Below, in pieces: positions 8,653 through 18,100 of a DNA stretch of 51,265 nucleotides. The notes under the pieces are model-generated. The model did no database searches and was not told where the DNA came from. It saw nothing but the letters and a program-made list of their open reading frames with translations. A program made the position numbers and the translations under genes. Source of the stretch: Burkholderia sp. 4M9327F10 (GTDB lineage Bacteria; Pseudomonadota; Gammaproteobacteria; Burkholderiales; Burkholderiaceae). The number at the start of each line of letters is the position of its first letter. Positions within the stretch are counted from its first letter, which is position 1. The stretch lies in NCBI RefSeq assembly GCF_005503145.1, contig NZ_SCNV01000062.1:1-51265 (forward strand). The letters run 5' to 3'.

Positions 8653-8956
8653 AGGCGCCGAGGCATCGTTTCAGTTGAGCACTGGTGGTAATAAAAATCC
8701 GTACAAGAAGTCGTAGACGAACACGTAAGGTATTTTCCGCGTGAACGTATTGGGCCGACGTATTGAGCCGAATGAGGCAGACCAGAACACGCAGTAGCTT
8801 GACCTTCCTTTCCATCGCATCAGGTTTCTAAATCCGGCGTTTCTCGGCCTTCGCAGTGTGCCTGCGAGGTTTCGTCGCGCCTGTGTGATCTTGCATCGAT
8901 GTCTGCCCGCGAGCAGATAAAGACCTTCCCGCTTCCCATTGGGAAAAGGAGCGAGC
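8653..8956 (+). other. Long untranslated leader of the sheath operon (8587-8956 has no gene)
   Basis: About 300 bases separate promoter B from the sheath start codon. I see no convincing gene on either strand: the longest minus-strand frame (8671-8970) has biased composition and no RBS. The leader is somewhat less GC-rich than the flanking genes. Its length leaves room for a regulatory RNA structure, but I could not identify a known riboswitch. Confidence 0.45.
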
Positions 8957-10633
8957 ATGCCGCAGTACAAGGTACCGGGTGTCTACATCGTCGAAAACGA
9001 CGCGTTTCCGAACTCGGTGGTGGAAGTCGAAACGGCGGTTCCCGCGTTTATCGGCTATACCGAGATTGCCCTCAACGGAAAAGACTCGCTGCTTAATGTG
9101 CCATGGCGCATCGAGTCTATGGCGGATTATCAGACGTATTTTGGCAACCCGCCTGCGCCGGCATTTTCGTTCGCGTCTGCCGGGGCCGCCGGCGGCACCG
9201 GCTATACGTTGGCGGCTGCGGCGAGCGGGCAGTTTCTGCTCTATTACAGCCTGCGGATCTACTTCGACAATGGTGGCGGACCTTGCTACATCGTGTCCGT
9301 CGGCGCTTATACGACGACGACGCGGGCGGCGAGTGATTTTCAGCCTGCGCTCGATGCGCTGACGCGCGAATCGGAGCCGACCATGCTGGTCGCGCCCGAC
9401 GCAGTGAATCTGAGCGATGCGTCCAAGTTGCCGCCGCTTTTCCTCGCCCATTGCGAGACGATGAAAAGCCGCGTGGCGATCTTCGACATACCCGGCGGCG
9501 ACGCCAAGCGCGGGCAGGATAAAGCAGATCAGATCACCGCCTTTCGCACCTCGGTGGGTACCGACTCTCTGAATTACGGCGCGGCGTACTACCCATGGCT
9601 CAACACGCAGATCGTCGATAGCGTCGACTTTACTGCGATCAGCACGGATACGCTCGATGCCTTCATTTCGGCGCTCACCGCTGATGCCAACACAAGACTG
9701 ACTGGCGACGCGAACAAGACCAAGCTGGCTGCGCTGACGCTAAAGATCAAGCAATTGAAGTCGCCTGCGACCCCCGTGGCCGACAGCGGCGGCAATACGC
9801 CAACACCGCCGTCGCCGCCGCCAGCGCCGCCGGCGCCGCCAGCGCCGCCGGCGCCGCCAGCGCCACCAGTGGACGGCAACGGCGGCCAGGGTACTCCAAC
9901 GCCGACACCAGCGCCACCGGCGCCGCCAGTACCGGTACCAGCGCCACCTCCTGCCGCCACTGCGACACCAGCGCAGATCAAGGCGCTGCATCAGGTCCTG
10001 TATACGTCGAGCCCGCTGTATGCGCAGGTGATGGGCGACATCCAGACCAAGCTCAACCTGTTGCCGCCGAGCGGCGCGATAGCCGGCATTTACGGGCGCA
10101 TCGATTCGACGCAGGGCGTATTCAAGGCGCCGGCCAACACCAGCATCAACTCGGTCGTCGGGCCCACGGTCAACCTGTCGGATCTGGACCAGGAAGACCT
10201 GAACATGCCGCTCGAAGGCAAGGCGGTCAACGCGATCCGAGCCTTCCCGGGCCGCGGCACGATCGTGTGGGGAGCGCGCACGCTGGATGGCAACAGCGAC
10301 GATTGGCGCTACATCAACGTCCGCCGCACGCTGATCATGTTCGAGCAGTCGATCAAGGTTGCAATGCAGCCGTACGTGTTTGCACCGAACACGTCGACGA
10401 CCTGGGTCACCGTGCAGAGCATGATTGAAAACTTCCTCACGAACCAGTGGAAAGCGGGCGCGCTGGCGGGTGCCAAGGCAAGCGATGCGTTCTCGGTCAG
10501 CATTGGCCTGAACGTGACCATGACAGGCGAGGACATCAACGCCGGGCTGATGAAAGTGCTGATTCTGGTCGCACCCGTGCGGCCGGCGGAGTTCATCGAG
10601 CTCACGTTCCAGCAGCAGATGCAGGTGTCCTGA
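8957..10633 (+). CDS. eCIS contractile sheath protein (Afp2/Pvc2-like)
   Basis: A 558-residue phage tail sheath protein. ATG 8957 follows AAAGGAG (8945-8951). The N terminus (YKVPGVYIVEN) and the C-terminal domain (INVRRTLIMFEQSI, then TFQQQMQVS) are typical of the sheath family. Residues of about 282-338 are an unusual low-complexity insertion made almost wholly of Pro, Ala and Thr. Sheath subunits wrap the inner tube and contract to drive it into the target. Afp and PVC encode three sheath paralogues; only one is present here. It is the first gene of block B, 27 bases before the first tube gene. Confidence 0.95.
   Translation: MPQYKVPGVYIVENDAFPNSVVEVETAVPAFIGYTEIALNGKDSLLNVPWRIESMADYQTYFGNPPAPAFSFASAGAAGGTGYTLAAAASGQFLLYYSLRIYFDNGGGPCYIVSVGAYTTTTRAASDFQPALDALTRESEPTMLVAPDAVNLSDASKLPPLFLAHCETMKSRVAIFDIPGGDAKRGQDKADQITAFRTSVGTDSLNYGAAYYPWLNTQIVDSVDFTAISTDTLDAFISALTADANTRLTGDANKTKLAALTLKIKQLKSPATPVADSGGNTPTPPSPPPAPPAPPAPPAPPAPPVDGNGGQGTPTPTPAPPAPPVPVPAPPPAATATPAQIKALHQVLYTSSPLYAQVMGDIQTKLNLLPPSGAIAGIYGRIDSTQGVFKAPANTSINSVVGPTVNLSDLDQEDLNMPLEGKAVNAIRAFPGRGTIVWGARTLDGNSDDWRYINVRRTLIMFEQSIKVAMQPYVFAPNTSTTWVTVQSMIENFLTNQWKAGALAGAKASDAFSVSIGLNVTMTGEDINAGLMKVLILVAPVRPAEFIELTFQQQMQVS
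9824..9868 (+). repeat. Five 9-bp tandem repeats inside the sheath gene
   Basis: Five tandem copies of GCGCCGCC(A/G), the last one changed to GCGCCACCA, encode Ala-Pro-Pro steps of the proline-rich insertion. The unit is a multiple of three, so copy changes keep the frame and would only alter linker length. Confidence 0.85.
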
Positions 10634-10659
10634 TATAGCACGCTCTAGGAGAGTTCAGC

Positions 10660-11112
10660 ATGGCAGGTGAATCGCAAGGCAACGTGTGGCCGCTGCCGAA
10701 GTTCTACTTCTCGGTCGATATCGGTAGCCAAACCAATTTGCCGTTCCAGGAAGTCAGCGGTCTCGATACCGAAACTCAGGTGATTGAATATCGCGCCGGC
10801 AACAATAAAGTGTTTTCGACGATCAAGATGCCAGGCATTGCAAAGTTCGGCAATGTCACCATGAAAAAAGGCATTTTCGTGAAGGACAACAAGTTCTTCG
10901 ATATGTACTCGAAGATTTCGATGAACCTGATCGAGCGTGTCACGGTCACGATCAAGCTGCTCGACCAGGGCGGCGCGCCGACCATGGTCTGGACTCTTGC
11001 CAACGCCTGGCCCACCAAGATCACCGGCACGGACCTCAAGTCCGACGGTAACGAGGTGGCGGTCGAGACGATCGAGTTCGCGCACGAAGGATTGAAGATC
11101 GAGAACAAGTGA
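10660..11112 (+). CDS. eCIS inner tube protein 1 (gp19/Afp1-like)
   Basis: A 150-residue phage T4 gp19-type tube protein, related in fold to Hcp. Family signs are the start KFYFSVDIG, FQEVSGLDTETQVIEYR, and the late segment WTLANAWPTKI followed by VAVETIEFAHEGL. Hexameric rings stack into the inner tube that carries cargo. The sequence AGGAGAG lies ahead of the start. It is closer to the main tube subunit (Afp1/Pvc1) than its neighbour at 11207, judging from length and composition; that choice is inference. Confidence 0.93.
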   Translation: MAGESQGNVWPLPKFYFSVDIGSQTNLPFQEVSGLDTETQVIEYRAGNNKVFSTIKMPGIAKFGNVTMKKGIFVKDNKFFDMYSKISMNLIERVTVTIKLLDQGGAPTMVWTLANAWPTKITGTDLKSDGNEVAVETIEFAHEGLKIENK

Positions 11113-11206
11113 CGATGCGCGGGTACCTGCACAGCGTTCCGTTTCCGGCGGCGGGGGCGCGAGGCGTGTGCGGGGACCGCCGTCGCGCACTGCAGGCAAG
11201 ACCACG

Positions 11207-11668
11207 ATGTCCGATTACTATCCGCCAGTCAGCTTCTATTTCACGCTCGCCTTCCAGGGTATTTCGGGCGCGGACGATGCCGCCTTCATGGAAGCCAGCG
11301 GCATGGATGCTGAATTCACGGTGACGGAAATCAAGGAGGGCGGCGAGAACCGTTTCACGCACCGGGTTCCGGAGCGTGCGAAGTACGGCAACCTTGTGCT
11401 CAAGCGCGGCATGGTGACCGCGTCGTCGTCGCTTGCCACATGGTGCCGGCGTATTCTCGAGAGTGATCTGTCCGGGCAGATCACGCCGCGTTCCGTGCAG
11501 TTGTCGTTGCTCGATCACAACGCCAATCCGCTGATGACCTGGAATTTCGTCAATGCATGGCCGGTCAAGTGGAGCGTTGCCTCGTTCAATGCCCAGGAAA
11601 ACAAGCTCGCAATGGAAACGCTCGAGTTTTCGTACAACTACTTTACGCGGCGCACGGGTGGCAGTTAG
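11207..11668 (+). CDS. eCIS inner tube protein 2 (Afp5/Pvc5-like)
   Basis: A 153-residue second gp19-type protein. It shares FYFTLAFQGISG, a middle segment KYGNLVLKRG and WNFVNAWPVKW with the first tube protein. ATG 11207 is used because homology starts there; the RBS is weak. In Afp and PVC, minor tube paralogues form the ring next to the baseplate, so this is probably the tube initiator. It lies 94 bases behind the first tube gene. Confidence 0.9.
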   Translation: MSDYYPPVSFYFTLAFQGISGADDAAFMEASGMDAEFTVTEIKEGGENRFTHRVPERAKYGNLVLKRGMVTASSSLATWCRRILESDLSGQITPRSVQLSLLDHNANPLMTWNFVNAWPVKWSVASFNAQENKLAMETLEFSYNYFTRRTGGS

Positions 11669-11700
11669 CGCGTGTGCGGCGGCAGGCTGGCCATTGAGCA

Positions 11701-11865
11701 ATGATTGAAATACGGGAGTTGGTCATTCGCGTCAACGTCACTGAGCAATCAGGCGACGCCGAGCCCGCTCGCATCGAGGAACGGCTCGCTGCCCTCAAAG
11801 CGGATCTTCTCGAGGCCTGCGAGGAACGTATCCAGGCAGCCCTGCAGCGCGGCGTGGAGCGTTGA
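11701..11865 (+). CDS. DUF5908 family small protein (Afp6/Pvc6-like)
   Basis: A 54-residue protein beginning MIEIRELVIRVNV, the signature of the short DUF5908 proteins found between tube and LysM-adaptor genes in eCIS loci. The second half is a charged helix (about 25-54). Its TGA overlaps the following ATG by one base. Its role in the particle is unknown. Its size makes it easy to miss, but family motif, position and coupling all support it. Confidence 0.85.
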   Translation: MIEIRELVIRVNVTEQSGDAEPARIEERLAALKADLLEACEERIQAALQRGVER

Positions 11866-12530
11866 TGGGAAAACTTGAGAAAGCTGTCGTAAAGGGCTAT
11901 AGCGACGAGCGCTTCAGCGCATCGGCAGGTAGCTATACGCTCAAGATCAATCCAGCCTCGTTTTCCCAGCAGTTCAAGACCACCTACGACCCGAACAAGA
12001 CCACCGACACGGCGGGGCGCGTGATGCGCTACGTGACGATCGAGCCACAAACCGTGAGCTTCGAGTTCTACCTCGACGCCACCGGTGTGATCGACGGCAT
12101 CGACAGCGTCACCGACGAGATCGCCAAGTTCCGTGCGGTGGCCTACGATTTCAACGGCTCGATTCATAGCCCGAACTATTTACATCTGGTGTGGGGAACA
12201 TCGCTGGACTTTAAATGCCGGCTGACGTCGCTCGACATCGAATATCAGCTGTTCGACCCGGACGGCACCCCGTTGCGTGCGAAACTGAAAATTTCGCTGG
12301 TGCAGTTTCTGAGCGCCGACGAACTGGCGCGCCTCGCGAACAAGACTTCGCCTGATCTCACGCATGCGCGCGTCGCCGTGGCGGGCGACACGCTGCCGTT
12401 GATGTGTTTCCGGATCTATGGCGATAGCCGGTTTTATCTGGCGGTCGCACGCTACAACGGTCTCACGGACTTCCGCAATTTGCGCCCGGGTACGAGCGTC
12501 ATTTTTCCGCCCCTTGGAGCGTCGTCATGA
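11865..12530 (+). CDS. eCIS LysM-type tube-baseplate adaptor (Afp7/Pvc7-like)
   Basis: A 221-residue protein. The N-terminal two thirds match the baseplate adaptor family (LKINPASFSQQF near the start, EFYLDATG, then SLDIEYQLFDPDGTPLRAK). The last 50 residues form a LysM-like module (AGDTLPLMCFRIYGD to GTSVIFPP). In contractile systems such proteins join spike, tube and wedges. The LysM-like part here probably serves as a structural fold rather than for cell-wall binding. It overlaps the spike gene by ATGA. Confidence 0.9.
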   Translation: MGKLEKAVVKGYSDERFSASAGSYTLKINPASFSQQFKTTYDPNKTTDTAGRVMRYVTIEPQTVSFEFYLDATGVIDGIDSVTDEIAKFRAVAYDFNGSIHSPNYLHLVWGTSLDFKCRLTSLDIEYQLFDPDGTPLRAKLKISLVQFLSADELARLANKTSPDLTHARVAVAGDTLPLMCFRIYGDSRFYLAVARYNGLTDFRNLRPGTSVIFPPLGASS

Positions 12531-14311
12531 GTACACCGCTGTCGGGCCGCATCGACGTTGTTTCGGTGTCGATCAAGGTAGCAGGGAGCGCGATTCCCGA
12601 TTCCTGCGAGGTATCGGCAGTACGCGTGACGAGCGAGATCAACCGTATTCCGCAGGCGCGCGTGACGTTGATCGACGGCCACGCGAGCACCGGCAAGTTT
12701 GCCTGGAGCGAGTCGTTGCTGTTCGTGCCGGGCTCGGAAATCGAAATTCTCGCTGGTTATCACAGCCAGTATGTCTCGTTGTTCAAGGGCATCGTGGTGC
12801 GCCATGGGTTGCGGATTCGCGACGGGCGCGCGCACCTCGTCGTCAATTGCGCGGACAAGGCGCTCAAGATGACGGTCGCGCGTCGCAATAACGTCTATGT
12901 GGATCAGACCGACAGTGCGGTCATCGAGTCGCTGATCTCGGCCAACGGCTTGAGCCCCGAGGTGCAATCCACCTCGCTTTCACGCAAGAGCCTCGTGCGT
13001 TATTTCGCCTCCGACTGGGATTTCATGATGACCCGGGCCGAGGCGTGCGGCATGGTGGTGATGGTCGAGAACGGCACCGTGCGGGTGGCGGCTCCGTCAT
13101 TAAGCGGCAACGCAGACGTGAGTGTCAACTTTGGCGATGCGCTGCAGGAACTGGACGCGGAAATCGACGCGCGTTCGCAACTGGCCTCGGTGACCTGCCG
13201 CGCCTGGGATTCGAACGCGCAGGTGCTGGTGGAGGGTAATTCATCTGAGCCAACCGTGAACGCGCAGGGCAATCTGACGGGTAAGCAACTGGCCGGCACG
13301 CTGGGCGTGTCCGACTACGACTGGCAGAGTGCAGCCACGCTTGCCGACGGAGAATTGTCCAAATGGGCCGACGCGCAATTGTTGAAATCGCGCATGGGCG
13401 CGCTGCGCGGCACCGTGAGCATGCCCGGTGACGCCAAGGTGAAACTGGGGCGGCTGATCGAGCTTGGCGGGGTGGGCGAGCGCTTTAACGGCGCAGCGTA
13501 TGTGAGCGGCGTTGAACATCGCATCGAGCAAGGCGACTGGACCACCGAAGCGCGCTTCGGCATGTCGCCACGCCCATTTGTGGCTGAGCAGACCGATATC
13601 GAAGCGCCGCCCGCCGCTGGGCTGGCGCCGGGCGTGCAGGGTCTGCTGGTCGGGAAGGTGGCCAAGATCGATCAGGATCCCGACGGCCAGACGCGCGTGC
13701 AGGTCCATGTGCCGCTCGTCAAGATGGACGGCGACGGTGTGTGGGCCCGCCTTGCCAACGGCTATGCCACCAGCGGCGCGGGCATGTTCTTCATGCCGGA
13801 GATCGGCGACGAAGTCGTGCTCGGTTTTCTCAACAACGATCCCGCTTATCCGGTGATTCTCGGCAGCCTCTACAGCGGTGCCCGTATGCCGCCGCGCACG
13901 CCTGATGCGCAGAACACCACCAAGGCAATCGTGTCACGCTCGCAGGTCACGATCCAGATCGATGAAGAGAAAAAGCAGATCCGCATCAGCACGCCGGGCG
14001 GACATGCGGTCACGCTCGACGACGACAGCAAGACCGTGACCGTCACCGACTCCAGCAAGAATTCGCTTAAGATGTCCTCGGACGGCGTATCGCTCACCAG
14101 TCCCGGCAACATCACAATCAAGGCCGATGGTTCGATGACGCTCGATGGGCAGGCCGGCGTTACCGTCAAGTCGGCCGCCAACGTCACGCTGGACGCTCCG
14201 CAGATCGCCGCCAAGGCGTCGATGTCGTTTACCGCGCAGGGGCAGATGTCTGCCGAGCTGACCGCGTCCGGCCAGGTGACCGTGCGCGGCGCGCTCGTTT
14301 CGATCAACTGA
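12527..14311 (+). CDS. eCIS VgrG-like central spike (Afp8/Pvc8-like)
   Basis: A 594-residue spike protein. Residues of about 10-350 correspond to the gp27-like ring (RIPQARVTLIDGHAS, FKGIVVRHGLRI). Residues of about 370-465 are the gp5 OB-fold (PDGQTRVQVHVPL, GDEVVLGFLNNDPAYPVILGS). The rest is a repetitive beta-helix needle (TVKSAANVTLDAPQIAAK). Unlike the T6SS VgrG at the window start it has no enzymatic extension. Trimers form the spike that nucleates the baseplate. The PAAR gene 39 bases downstream supplies the tip. Confidence 0.93.
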   Translation: MSTPLSGRIDVVSVSIKVAGSAIPDSCEVSAVRVTSEINRIPQARVTLIDGHASTGKFAWSESLLFVPGSEIEILAGYHSQYVSLFKGIVVRHGLRIRDGRAHLVVNCADKALKMTVARRNNVYVDQTDSAVIESLISANGLSPEVQSTSLSRKSLVRYFASDWDFMMTRAEACGMVVMVENGTVRVAAPSLSGNADVSVNFGDALQELDAEIDARSQLASVTCRAWDSNAQVLVEGNSSEPTVNAQGNLTGKQLAGTLGVSDYDWQSAATLADGELSKWADAQLLKSRMGALRGTVSMPGDAKVKLGRLIELGGVGERFNGAAYVSGVEHRIEQGDWTTEARFGMSPRPFVAEQTDIEAPPAAGLAPGVQGLLVGKVAKIDQDPDGQTRVQVHVPLVKMDGDGVWARLANGYATSGAGMFFMPEIGDEVVLGFLNNDPAYPVILGSLYSGARMPPRTPDAQNTTKAIVSRSQVTIQIDEEKKQIRISTPGGHAVTLDDDSKTVTVTDSSKNSLKMSSDGVSLTSPGNITIKADGSMTLDGQAGVTVKSAANVTLDAPQIAAKASMSFTAQGQMSAELTASGQVTVRGALVSIN

Positions 14312-14350
14312 AGCTCACTGAAACCACGACACCGATCGAGGACTGCGCCT

Positions 14351-14650
14351 ATGCCACCCGCCGCCCGTGTGACCGATCTGCATACCTGCCCGATGGTGAC
14401 GCCCGGCCTGCCGCCCATTCCGCATGTGGGCGGTCCGGTCATGGGGCCGGGTGTGCCGAACGTATTGATCGGCGGACTGCCGGCCTCGGTCCTCGGCGAT
14501 ATGGCCATCTGCGTCGGGCCGCCGGATGCGATCGTCAAAGGCTCGGCAACCGTGCTGATCGGCGGCCGGCCGGCTGCGCGTATGGGCGACAGTACGGCGC
14601 ACGGTGGGGTGGTGGCGCTCGGCTTTCCTACCGTGATGATCGGAGGCTGA
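14351..14650 (+). CDS. PAAR tip protein of the eCIS (Afp10/Pvc10-like)
   Basis: A 99-residue PAAR protein built of Gly/Pro-rich repeats (VLIGGLPASVLGDMA, VLIGGRPAARMGD, VMIGG), with the expected His and Cys near residues 12-14 and 51. It forms the metal-bound cone on the eCIS spike. It differs clearly from the Cys-rich T6SS PAAR at 3059, so each spike appears to have its own tip. Two bases separate it from the gp25 gene. Confidence 0.93.
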   Translation: MPPAARVTDLHTCPMVTPGLPPIPHVGGPVMGPGVPNVLIGGLPASVLGDMAICVGPPDAIVKGSATVLIGGRPAARMGDSTAHGGVVALGFPTVMIGG

Positions 14651-14652
14651 CC

Positions 14653-15105
14653 ATGGCGAGCGACGGATTCGCAGGCAAGCCCGCGTTTCTTGGCCGTGGC
14701 TGGAGTTTTCCGCCGCGCTTCGACCTGCACACGGGCGAGGTGGTGATGGTGGAGGCTGATCCGGATATCCGCGAAAGTCTTTATATCCTGCTGACCACGT
14801 TGCCTGGCGAACGGGTGATGGTGCCCAATTACGGCTGTGCGCTGCAAAGCTTTGTGTTCGCCTCGCTCGACGCGAATACGCAAACGCAAATCCGCCGTCT
14901 CGTGTCCGACGCGATTCTGTTCTACGAGCCGCGCATCGACATCCAGCACATCGGCGTCGAAATCGACATGCCCAACGGCGTTGCCTCGCTTTCGATCGAT
15001 TACACGGTGCGCCGTACCAATAGCCGCAGCAATATCGTGATTCCGTTCTGTCACGACGAAGGCACTAACCTCACGGCACGCCGGGCAGCGCCGCCGCGGC
15101 TCTGA
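14653..15105 (+). CDS. gp25-like baseplate wedge protein (Afp9/Pvc9-like)
   Basis: A 150-residue protein of the gp25 family, with RESLYILLTTLPGERVM and PNYGCALQSFVF in the first half and FYEPRIDIQHI in the second. The EPR motif is typical of gp25 proteins. It links the wedges to the base of the sheath. It follows the PAAR gene directly; in Afp the order of these two is reversed. Confidence 0.93.
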   Translation: MASDGFAGKPAFLGRGWSFPPRFDLHTGEVVMVEADPDIRESLYILLTTLPGERVMVPNYGCALQSFVFASLDANTQTQIRRLVSDAILFYEPRIDIQHIGVEIDMPNGVASLSIDYTVRRTNSRSNIVIPFCHDEGTNLTARRAAPPRL

Positions 15106-15142
15106 GCGCCGGCCGCATGTCTTCGACGTCCCGTAACCGCTC

Positions 15143-18100
15143 ATGACCGATCGCACGTATTCGTTTGTCTATGGCCGCGGCGAGACACAGCACTCGCGCT
15201 ACGACCACGCGCTTGCACCGGTGTCGGCTCAGGTGGACGACCGCGGTTTGCCGGAGATGCTGGCGTGGCTCTCCGAATTCGCGCGTCTGGTCGGTTTCGT
15301 CGACGAACAGGGCGAGCCGGCCGGCAACTGGAGCCGCTTTCTTGAGCAGGACGAGAGCTTTTTGCTCGCCGAGGTGTGCGCAACCACTGTCGAGTCGCTC
15401 GCCACTGGCGAGGCAGCGCGCGCTGTTGCCGGTCATGGCGCCGAGCCCGGCGTCTCCGCGTCGGCGCCGTTGTCGCGTATCTTTTCGATCTCATGGCGTA
15501 TCGACACGTGGTACTCGACCGCGGCACGCCTCGATACCACCGGCATCGAGGCGCATCCCTTCGCGGTCAATCTCCAGCAGGTGATCGTCAACGACCTACG
15601 CCGCTATACCCGGCAGATCAATGCGGACCGCGTGCTCGGGCCCGCCTGGCGGCGCCTCGCGGAACGCGCGAACATGAGCTTCGCGCCGATCTGGTCATGG
15701 GACGATGGTCATGGCCTCAGCCTCAGCTTCGATTCGCAGGATCTGGCGCCCGTGCAAAGCGCGTTCGAACGCGCGCTGGACAATCTCAAGGTGCTGGCGC
15801 GCAGCTATCTGGAGTCGTCGCACCACGAGAGCAAAGATCACGCGCCGCAGACCGGTTTGCTGATTGCGTTCGTCAAACTGCTCAACCTGGAGCAGAGCGA
15901 TCTGAACCAGTTCACCCTGCGGCATCTGCAGCACTACCTGACTCAGGTACTGCGGCTCGCGCCAAGGCCAAGCCAGCCGGACCAGGCGCTGGTGGCGTTT
16001 GCGCTGGCGCCGGGGGCGACGCCGCCGTTGCTCGGGACCGGTACCCGGCTCGCGGCGGGTGTGGATGGGGCGGGCGCGCCGATCGAATTTGCCACCGCGG
16101 CGCCGCTTGTCGTCACGCCGACGCAGATCGCAACGCTGATGGCGTTGAACGCGACGTACGTGGACGGCGGCGACAGTACGGAGGGCCAGCCACTGACTTC
16201 GATCGTCGCGTATCCGAACGCCGGGTCTGCCGATGGCCGCGGCGCCAAACTCGCCGCGCCGGCGCTCGGTTGGCCGAGCTTCGGCCCCACTCGTGCGGTT
16301 GCGATCGAGGCGGGGAATACGGCCCCCGACGCTCAGGTGGGCTTTGCGATTGCTTCGCCACTGCTGCTGTTGATGGGCGGCGAGCGCACGATCACACTCA
16401 GCTTCGAACTCGGTGCGCCGGGCGAGGGCGTGGGGCTCGCCGCCCTGCCGCCGACGGCGGCGGGCGGTGCGGCGGGGAGCGCTCCCGCGAGCAGCGATAA
16501 CGCTTATGCTCGCCTCGAACGCCTTGCCGTCGCCTATGCTCGCGCGCTCGCGCCCGAAGCCGGCGCGAAGCTGGCCGCGGAGTCGCCGCCCAGTTCCAGT
16601 GAGCTGTTGGGCAACCTGCTCGCCGATGCGTGTCTGGTGAGTCTTAGCGGCAAGGACGGCTGGTTCGCGCCTCAAGACGCACGCCTAGTGGTGAGCGAGC
16701 GCAACACACTCGACCTCGTGATCGAGCTGTCGGCTGCGGCGCCGGCGGTGCTCGCCAATCCGGCGCTCGCATTCGACAGCGCACAGGCTGAACCGCTGCC
16801 GCTGTTACGCGTCACGATGAACCCGAGCGCGCGGGTTTACGGATATTCGTTTTTCGAGGCGCTGCGCGCCCTCAGCGCCAATCTCGAGGTACAGGTGCGC
16901 GGTCTCCGGACACTCGAGTTGCAGAATAATCTGGGGCCTCTCGTTGCCGGCAAGCCGTTCATGCCGTTCGGCCCGGCGCCGACGCTCGGCGGCTTTTTGC
17001 AAGTCGGATCGCCCGAACTCGGCTGCAAGCAGGTGTCGCATATCGGCTTGCAGATCGACTGGCTCAAGCTGCCCGGAGCCGGCGGCTTCTCCGCGTACTA
17101 CCGCGGCTATCCGCCCGACGCGAACGGCGAGCCGCTGAGCCGCGAGTCGTTCGTGGTGGCCATCGAGCGTAACGACGGCCTGGCCTGGCGCCCGGCGAAC
17201 GCGGGACGCTCGTCGCGCTTTGCGCTATTTGAGCCGGCCGGCAGTGTGCCGATCGGGCTGTCCACTGACGTTGCCGCGTCGACGCGCTTTGAGATCGACT
17301 CGGATGCCCCCGTGACAACCGCGGCGGCGGGACTTGCCCCCGCCACATATGCCGCGGCGCTGGTCCCCGGCTCGGAGGTGGGCGCGTTGCGGGTTGCACT
17401 GGCCGCGCCGGCCGGCGCATTCGGATACGACGCGTATTCGCGGGCGCTGGCCGAGGCGGTGTTGCATAACTCGCGCGCACCGCGCAAGCCGGGACCCGGT
17501 GATCTGGTGCCGATCCCGAATGAGCCGTTCGTACCGGTGGCGAGCGCCCTGTCGCTCGACTACACGAGCGCCGCGCACATCAGGTTCGACTCGCTCGACG
17601 AGCGCGATCCCATGCGCTTCTATGTGCTCGCGCCGTTCGGTTACGTGCGGGCACGGCAAGGACTCGCAACCCGCTTCGTGCCGGACGGCGTACGGGGCGC
17701 ATTGTTTATGGGTCTCGTGGATGCGTCGCCCGGCGATACCTTGAGCCTGCTGTTCCAGTTGGCCGACCGTCATGCTCCGCAGAGTTTCGATTTCACCCAG
17801 AACGACCCGCAGGATGAGCGCGGCAGCAGTAGCGGCCTCGTGTGGCACTACCTCGACGGCAATCGCTGGCAGCGGTTCAGCAAGCAGGACGTGCTGAACG
17901 ATTCGACCTATGGACTGACATGCTCGGGTATCGTCGAGCTCGTGTTGCCGGCGCAACTCGATGCGCAATCGACGCTAATGCCCGCCGGGCGCACGTGGCT
18001 GGCCGCGATGGTCTCCGATGCGAACGGCTACGCTGCAGTGTGCGACACGATTGCGATTTCGCCGAATGCGGTTATGGTCAGCCGCGTGTCGAGCGGCGCA

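Noticed and set aside
8671..8970. Minus-strand open frame in the sheath leader
   Set aside because: No RBS, no domain, and it overlaps the sheath start; better explained as leader RNA of the sheath operon.
9824..9868. Phase-variable switch in the sheath gene
   Set aside because: The 9-base unit is divisible by three, so slippage would change linker length but not switch the gene off.
13870..15156. Long minus-strand open frame opposite the spike, PAAR and gp25 genes
   Set aside because: It lies antisense to three well-supported genes. Long antisense frames are common in GC-rich DNA, and its protein has no recognisable domain.
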